The notes beneath the pieces were generated by a model. It ran no database searches. It saw nothing but the letters and a program-made list of their open reading frames with translations, and had not been told where the DNA came from. 64,000 nucleotides of DNA from Paenibacillus sp. SYP-B4298 (GTDB lineage: Bacteria > Bacillota > Bacilli > Paenibacillales > Paenibacillaceae). Below are positions 59,244 to 64,000 of this stretch, in pieces. Made by a program: the position numbers and the translations under genes. Position 1 is the stretch's first letter. Every line of letters starts with the position of its first letter. The stretch is from the NCBI RefSeq assembly GCF_027627475.1, contig NZ_CP115484.1, forward strand, positions 1,906,001-1,970,000. The letters are read 5' to 3'.

Positions 59244-61251
59244 CCCATTGCAAGCGCGCCGGTATATGGCAGGTCTGGATGGCATACGGGCGCTAGCTGT
59301 GCTGGCGGTGATCGCCTACCATCTCAACTTGGGGTGGGCTCCAGGCGGACTGCTGGGAGTTGGAGTGTTTTTTGTATTATCTGGCTATTTGATTACAGAT
59401 CAGCTCATATCGGGCTGGCAGCAGAACCGGCGAATCGACCTGAAGGATTTCTGGATCAGGCGATTCCGCAGGCTTCTCCCTGCAATGCTCGTGATGCTGA
59501 TTGGTGTTGGCGGCTGGCTGTTGCTGTTCGACCCTGAACGGCTCATAACGATTAGAGGAGATATGTTATCCTCGCTGCTCTATGTCAATAACTGGTGGCT
59601 TATCTTTCACGAAGTATCGTATTTCGAAAGCTTCGGGCCTCCGTCTCCGCTCGGCCATCTCTGGTCGCTGGCGGTGGAGGAGCAATTCTATCTGGTTGCC
59701 CCGCTGCTCTTGCTTGTAGCGCTGCGCCGTTCGCCCCGCCGTGGAGTATTGCTGCTGCAGGTGCTGTTGCTGGCGCTGGTATCGATAACAGCGATGGCGC
59801 TGCTGTATGTTCCCGGCGTCGACCCTAGCCGTGTCTACTATGGAACAGATACCCGTATCTTTGGCCTGCTCATCGGCTCGGCCCTTGCATTAATCTGGCC
59901 TAGCAGCCGGATGAGCGAGTCATTGCCCACGATGCCCTATCGACTGTTGGAGACGGTCGGTGCCGTGGGCATGGCGATTATTGTAATCATGGTATGGCAA
60001 ACGAGCGAGTATGGCGATTTTCTGTTCCGCGGCGGCATGGTGCTGCTCTCCGTCGCTTCGGCGATGCTGATCGCAGCAGCCGCACATCCGGCGACTATAT
60101 TGGGGCGGGTGCTAGGTGCGGGGCCGCTCAAGTGGCTGGGCGTCCGGTCTTACGGGATTTATCTCTGGCATTATCCGATCATTGTACTGACTTCCCCGGC
60201 GTACTCGTCAGGGGGAACAGATTACTCTCTTGCTGCTCTGCAGATAGGGGCAACGCTGGTGCTTGCCGCATTATCGTATCGCTATATTGAGGAGCCGATT
60301 CGGCGCGGAGGTCTCTTCCGCAAGCCGGCTGCTCAAGCGCCTCAAGGCTCGACAGCATTCCGACCGGTGCTGCGCTCAGCGACCTTGCTCGGCACCTTAA
60401 CGCTGTTGGTGGTACTGACGGTATCCTGCATCGGCTCTGAGCCGTCTTCCTATTATGCTGCGGTCGCTCCAGTGTTCTCAGGCACGGGAGCCGCCTTGGC
60501 AGGACATCCCGGTGATACCAGCACCAGCAAGCCAGACAAAGACGGAGGGAACGCAGGGAAGGATGCCCAGCATACCAATGCAGGGACACAGATGCCCGCA
60601 GGTACTGGCATCGCATCTGTCATGGCGGCTGGTATCGTGCAGCGGGTAGGTAGCCAGACGGAGGGAACGCAGTGGCGTCCGGCTTTCAATGCCGGGCTTC
60701 AGCAGGGAAGCCGACCTCAGGTACCTGGCGCCAAGCCTTCTCTGCCTGATCCGCCGACTGATCTTGCAGGTGACCAGGTCACAGCAGTTGGCGACTCTAT
60801 CATGCTTAATATCAGCTCGGTGCTGGAGAAGCAACTGCCAGGTGTGACGGTTGATGGCAAGATCGGTCGTCAGATGAAGGATGCAGGGGAGCTGCTGGAG
60901 CAACTCAAGTCCCAGCGCAAGCTGAAGGAGAAGGTTGTGATTCAGCTTGGCACCAACGGCCCCTTCTCGGAGAAGAAGCTGTCTGATTTGATCGACTCCT
61001 TGCCGGACGCGAAGCAAATTGTGCTGGTGACGGTGCGTGTCCCTCGCAAATGGCAGGATGAGGTGAACGAAACGATCAGTCAGGTCGCCGCGGGCTACAG
61101 CAAGGTGACGATCGCTGATTGGTATACGGCCAGTCAGGATCATGAGGAATATTTCGAGAAGGATGGCGTCCATCTGAAGCCTACAGGGGCGAAGGCCTAT
61201 GCTGAGCTATTGCTCGGGGCGCTGGAAGGCACAGCGGATGCTCGAGAATAA
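59236..61251 (+). CDS. OatA-like peptidoglycan or polysaccharide O-acyltransferase
   Basis: A 671-residue membrane protein in two parts. The N-terminal acyltransferase-3 domain (about 1-390, ten or more helices) begins with YMAGLDGIRALAVLAVIAYH and has GVFFVLSGYLIT and SLAVEEQFYLV. A low-complexity linker (about 415-500) leads to an SGNH-type hydrolase domain (about 515-665) with GDSIM, LGTNG and the catalytic DGVHLKPTG. This is the layout of S. aureus OatA, which O-acetylates muramic acid and gives lysozyme resistance. ATG 59236 follows GGGGAGGG. Confidence 0.88.
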   Translation: MSNPLQARRYMAGLDGIRALAVLAVIAYHLNLGWAPGGLLGVGVFFVLSGYLITDQLISGWQQNRRIDLKDFWIRRFRRLLPAMLVMLIGVGGWLLLFDPERLITIRGDMLSSLLYVNNWWLIFHEVSYFESFGPPSPLGHLWSLAVEEQFYLVAPLLLLVALRRSPRRGVLLLQVLLLALVSITAMALLYVPGVDPSRVYYGTDTRIFGLLIGSALALIWPSSRMSESLPTMPYRLLETVGAVGMAIIVIMVWQTSEYGDFLFRGGMVLLSVASAMLIAAAAHPATILGRVLGAGPLKWLGVRSYGIYLWHYPIIVLTSPAYSSGGTDYSLAALQIGATLVLAALSYRYIEEPIRRGGLFRKPAAQAPQGSTAFRPVLRSATLLGTLTLLVVLTVSCIGSEPSSYYAAVAPVFSGTGAALAGHPGDTSTSKPDKDGGNAGKDAQHTNAGTQMPAGTGIASVMAAGIVQRVGSQTEGTQWRPAFNAGLQQGSRPQVPGAKPSLPDPPTDLAGDQVTAVGDSIMLNISSVLEKQLPGVTVDGKIGRQMKDAGELLEQLKSQRKLKEKVVIQLGTNGPFSEKKLSDLIDSLPDAKQIVLVTVRVPRKWQDEVNETISQVAAGYSKVTIADWYTASQDHEEYFEKDGVHLKPTGAKAYAELLLGALEGTADARE

Positions 61252-61261
61252 GATATAAATG

Positions 61262-61299
61262 ACCAAGGGAGCGTGCTCATCGGAGTGCGCTCCCTTGGT
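61262..61299. terminator. Hairpin between convergent oatA-like gene and crtP
   Basis: ACCAAGGGAGCG (61262-61273) pairs with CGCTCCCTTGGT (61288-61299), 12 bp without mismatch. No long T-run. Confidence 0.7.
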
Positions 61300-61335
61300 T
61301 GTCGTTCGATAAACGGACATCTGGGCGCATTCCGT

Positions 61336-62841
61336 TCAGCCGAGTCCGCTTGCGGGCTTCCCTTGCTGTTGCTTGATCAGATCCGCGGTCAGTTGCGCGG
61401 ACAGCGTGACCATCGGCACACCGCCCCCGGGATGGGTGGAGCCGCCGACAAAATACAGATTGTGCAGCAGCTCGCTTTGGCTAGGAATTTTGAAGCCGCC
61501 ATTCAGCTTGCGATCAGTGACCACCCCATAGATGGAGCCGCCATTGGCGCCATATAGTTCACGAAGATCGTCAGGTGTGAAGCGGTATTCAAATTCGATA
61601 TGGCTGCGCAGCCCGGAGAGTCCCATCCTCTCCAGCTTCGTCAGGACAACCTCGCGATAGCGCTCCGTCCTGTCCTCCCAGCTCTGTCCCTCCGCCAGCG
61701 GCGGTACATGGGTCAGGACGAACAGGTTCTGTCTGCCTTCAGGGGCCTGAGTCCGGTCGTTGATGCTGGAGACGCCTATATATACGGTTGGGTCATCAGC
61801 CGGCATCTTGAGATCGAAGATCTGATGGAATTCGCGCTCCGGGTCCTGGGAGAATAGAAAGTTGTGATGCTGCAACTGTGGATAGGTTCGATCTACACCT
61901 AACAGGAGCACCAGCCCGGACACAGCGGGAGCGTATTTGCCAAGCTTCTTAGCGGTTTGGGCGGACTGGGAATGATGTTTCAGTAATGAATGATGTGTCG
62001 GAATGGCCTCCAGATTGGAGACGACGAGATCGGCGCCCATGACGGTGCCATCCTCCAGCGTCACGCCTGTTGCCCACTTGCCACGGCTGTTGATAGCCGC
62101 CACGGGGGCAGAGGTTCGCACCTCGACGCCAAGCTCCTCCAGCAGCCGCAGCATGCCACGGGCAATATTGTACATGCCGCCCTCGACATAGTAGATGCCC
62201 AGTCCGAGCTGTACATGAACCAACTGCGAGAGCACAGCCGGCGCGGCGTAGGGAGAGGAGCCAATATACATGATGAAAAAGTCGAACAGTTGCTTGAGCT
62301 TGCTGTCCTTAAGGAAGCGCTCCGTTCCCTGATGCATCGTGCGCATCGGGTCCATGGCGAGCAGCTCCTTCAGACTGTGCAGGCTTCGCAGATCCTGCAG
62401 CCCTGTCAGGCTCTTGCTATAGAAGCTCTTGGTGCACAGCTCATACATCTGCTGGCAATAATTCAGGTAATCCATGAAGCGGCTCGCATCCTCTGGCGAG
62501 ACGGCGGAGAGCTGCTCCAGCATGCGAGGCAGATCCGCGGTCACATCGATGGTCGTACCGTCCTCATAGAAGGTTCGCCACTGTGGTTCGACCCGCCGCA
62601 GCGTCATATAATCAGAGAGCCGTCTGCCCGCGCTGGCGAATAACTGCTCCAATACCCAGGGCATGGTCAAGATAGAAGGACCTGTATCAAACGTATAGCC
62701 CATGCCGGAGCGAATATTCAGCTTGCCGCCTGCTCGCTCATTTTTCTCAAGTACGGTGACGCGGTTCCCGTCCGCGGCCAGACGAATCGCGGCGGCCAAG
62801 CCACCAAGTCCTCCGCCGATGACAATAGCTTGCTTGTTCAT
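61336..62841 (-). CDS. crtP: CrtP-like 4,4'-diaponeurosporene oxidase (carotenoid)
   Basis: A 501-residue FAD enzyme of the phytoene desaturase family. IVIGGGLGGLAAAIRLA binds FAD, and YTFDTGPSILTMP, LRRVEPQWRTFYEDGTTIDV, YYVEGGMYNIA and the C-terminal FVGGSTHPGGGVPMV follow S. aureus CrtP closely, more so than CrtN. CrtP oxidises the terminal methyl of 4,4'-diaponeurosporene to an aldehyde or acid. No crtM or crtN lies in the window; they may be beyond it. It diverges from crtQ. Confidence 0.85.
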   Translation of the reverse strand: MNKQAIVIGGGLGGLAAAIRLAADGNRVTVLEKNERAGGKLNIRSGMGYTFDTGPSILTMPWVLEQLFASAGRRLSDYMTLRRVEPQWRTFYEDGTTIDVTADLPRMLEQLSAVSPEDASRFMDYLNYCQQMYELCTKSFYSKSLTGLQDLRSLHSLKELLAMDPMRTMHQGTERFLKDSKLKQLFDFFIMYIGSSPYAAPAVLSQLVHVQLGLGIYYVEGGMYNIARGMLRLLEELGVEVRTSAPVAAINSRGKWATGVTLEDGTVMGADLVVSNLEAIPTHHSLLKHHSQSAQTAKKLGKYAPAVSGLVLLLGVDRTYPQLQHHNFLFSQDPEREFHQIFDLKMPADDPTVYIGVSSINDRTQAPEGRQNLFVLTHVPPLAEGQSWEDRTERYREVVLTKLERMGLSGLRSHIEFEYRFTPDDLRELYGANGGSIYGVVTDRKLNGGFKIPSQSELLHNLYFVGGSTHPGGGVPMVTLSAQLTADLIKQQQGKPASGLG

Positions 62842-63077
62842 AGTTATACTCCTCTCATAATAGAAAATAGAAGACCGCCGCGGCTGCGCCAGTGGATGTA
62901 ACCAGCCTCAGGCTTCTTCCGTGCAATTCTATACATCTCCGTGTTACTCTATCTATTACCGGAGAAGAGACAATCTAAACTTGGTCAAAAGAATAGTAGG
63001 ACTGTTTGAACATGGTCAAGTCGGTGTACAATGCTAACAAAGGGAACTGTCAGGCAATATGGAGAGGAGGGAGCGAA
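62842..63077. promoter_or_regulatory. Divergent promoter region between crtP and crtQ
   Basis: Toward crtQ, TTTGAA (63005-63010) and TACAAT (63027-63032) give a 16-base gap. The same place also reads GTTTGA (63004) and GGTGTA (63023), a partial fit to sigma-B boxes (GTTT, GGGTA). The repeat TGGTCAA occurs at 62982-62988 and 63013-63019, 31 bases apart. No gene. Confidence 0.4.
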
Positions 63078-64000
63078 ATGCTCATAACAACTTGTTGGAT
63101 TGTGGCGGGCTGGATATGCGGATGGCTGCTGCTATTATCGCTGCGGAGGCTGAAGCCGTCGGAGCGCGTGCCGATCCGTCTGGAGGAGCGAATATATGCG
63201 AATGGAGGCTTGAACGGTGGACATTTGCCGGCGATGTCGGTTATTATCCCGGCGCGGGACGAGGAAGCGAACATCGGGACATTGCTTGCATCGCTCGCGA
63301 AGCAATCCGTGCGCCCGTTAGAGGTGATCGTAGTCGATGACGGATCAACGGATGCGACGGCAGCCATCGCAGCCGCCCAGGGGGTGAAGGTGGTGTCCTC
63401 CGGGCTGCTTCCTCCAGGCTGGACGGGCAAAAGCTGGGCCTGCTGGCAGGGGGCCCAGATCGCAGCGGGTGAGGTGCTTATCTTTCTCGATGCCGACATC
63501 GTTATGGAGGCCGATGGACTGGAACGACTTGCTCTAGCCTTCCAGGAGCGTGGCGGATTGCTGTCCATGCAGCCGTATCACTGGATGAGGCGCCCCTATG
63601 AACGATTATCGGCTTTCTTCAACCTGATCGTGCTGTTCGCGGTGGGCAGCAGCCAGCAGCCGACCGGAGCATTTGGCCCATGCGTCATGTGCAGTCGTGA
63701 GATGTATATGGAGACGGGGGGACACCGGGCAGTGAGAGGCGAGCTGCTGGAGAATCATCAGCTCGGCTCCGTCTTCCAGCAGGATAAGCTGCCGCTAACG
63801 AACCTGCTCGGGCGAGGGATAGCAGCCTTCCGCATGTACCCCGGCGGACTCGGAGCGCTCATCAGCGGTTGGAGCAAGAGCTTCGCTGCAGGCGCCAAGG
63901 CGACCCCGCCGCTCCGCCTGCTGGCAATCAGCATCTGGGTGGCGGGAGCGGTGTCCGCTGTGACCCAGTGGTTCACGCTGGCAGAGACGCCTCCTGGCGC
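63078..64000 (+). CDS. crtQ: CrtQ-like 4,4'-diaponeurosporenoate glycosyltransferase (partial)
   Basis: The frame from ATG 63078, with GGAGAGGAGGGAG just upstream, is open to the window end (about 307 residues seen). A helix at the start (about 1-22) is followed by a GT2 domain: SVIIPARDEE, VVDDGSTDAT, IFLDADIVME. GGLLSMQPYH, GAFGPCVMCSREMY, TGGHRAV and RMYPGGLGALISGWSKSFA (in separate blocks) match S. aureus CrtQ, which adds glucose to a C30 carotenoid acid. It supports a staphyloxanthin-type pathway with crtP. The last 60-70 residues lie outside. Confidence 0.87.
   Translation, partial: MLITTCWIVAGWICGWLLLLSLRRLKPSERVPIRLEERIYANGGLNGGHLPAMSVIIPARDEEANIGTLLASLAKQSVRPLEVIVVDDGSTDATAAIAAAQGVKVVSSGLLPPGWTGKSWACWQGAQIAAGEVLIFLDADIVMEADGLERLALAFQERGGLLSMQPYHWMRRPYERLSAFFNLIVLFAVGSSQQPTGAFGPCVMCSREMYMETGGHRAVRGELLENHQLGSVFQQDKLPLTNLLGRGIAAFRMYPGGLGALISGWSKSFAAGAKATPPLRLLAISIWVAGAVSAVTQWFTLAETPPG

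Overview
The window looks like a chromosomal segment of an endospore-forming, moderately GC-rich Bacillota of the Paenibacillaceae type (Paenibacillus or a close relative). The evidence is consensus sigma-A promoters, AGGAGG-type ribosome binding sites with some TTG/GTG starts, Bacillus-like intrinsic terminators, SpoVA spore-germination genes, YesM/YesN-type sensor pairs, and close resemblance to Bacillus families (BmrCD, BmrA, DUF445, UPF0173, DUF1904, DUF6509). No rRNA, tRNA, CRISPR array, prophage or plasmid module was seen. The only mobile-type sequence is a 165-bp palindromic element and a half copy of it.

Layout. 1-6.9 kb: the end of an MMPL transporter, a DUF445 membrane protein, an MHYT-PAS-GGDEF-EAL cyclic-di-GMP enzyme, a GAF histidine kinase and a VTT-family membrane protein. 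6.9-10.7 kb (minus strand): the futalosine-pathway menaquinone genes mqnB-mqnD, then a marR-MFS efflux operon. 10.9-15.2 kb: a leader peptide and tandem terminators ahead of a BmrC/BmrD-like heterodimeric drug exporter, which looks like ribosome-controlled attenuation. 15.3-22 kb: a flavoprotein under an ArsR-type palindrome, then a co-directional set of WYL regulator, AlkZ-related protein, alpha/alpha-toroid protein, BmrA-like exporter and AlkC-like HEAT protein.

22-31.7 kb: a sugar-sensing three-component system (membrane-anchored binding protein, LytS/YesM kinase, AraC-type response regulator) followed by the probable target, a ChvE-MmsA-MmsB monosaccharide ABC transporter. Between them lies an Rpn-family nuclease gene split by the palindromic element. 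31.8-38.3 kb: an OmpR-type two-component system diverges from an ECF sigma factor and a MacA/MacB-type efflux set, with four 11-bp-phased repeats between them. 38.3-41.8 kb: a LOV (blue-light) hybrid kinase, a possible small RNA, a second SigA-like sigma factor lacking region 1.1, and a small two-helix membrane protein.

41.8-45.8 kb (minus): the qoxABCD quinol oxidase operon with an exact FNR/CRP-type site upstream. 46.2-54.8 kb: an SMP-30 lactonase, a DUF1349 protein, a hydrolase, a spoVAC-spoVAD-(DUF421+DUF1657) operon without spoVAE facing a lone DUF1657 gene, a polysaccharide deacetylase, a PAP2 phosphatase and a MATE transporter. 54.9-64 kb: small conserved genes (DUF6509, DUF1904, UPF0173), a hydrolase, a CrtQ-like glycosyltransferase, an OatA-like O-acyltransferase, and a divergent crtP / crtQ pair pointing to a staphyloxanthin-type glycosylated C30 carotenoid. 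The last gene runs off the window.

Broad themes are export of toxic compounds (six efflux systems, several with their own sensors), sensing (five kinases plus a c-di-GMP enzyme), aerobic respiration and spore biology. All functions are inferred from sequence reading; no database search was run.
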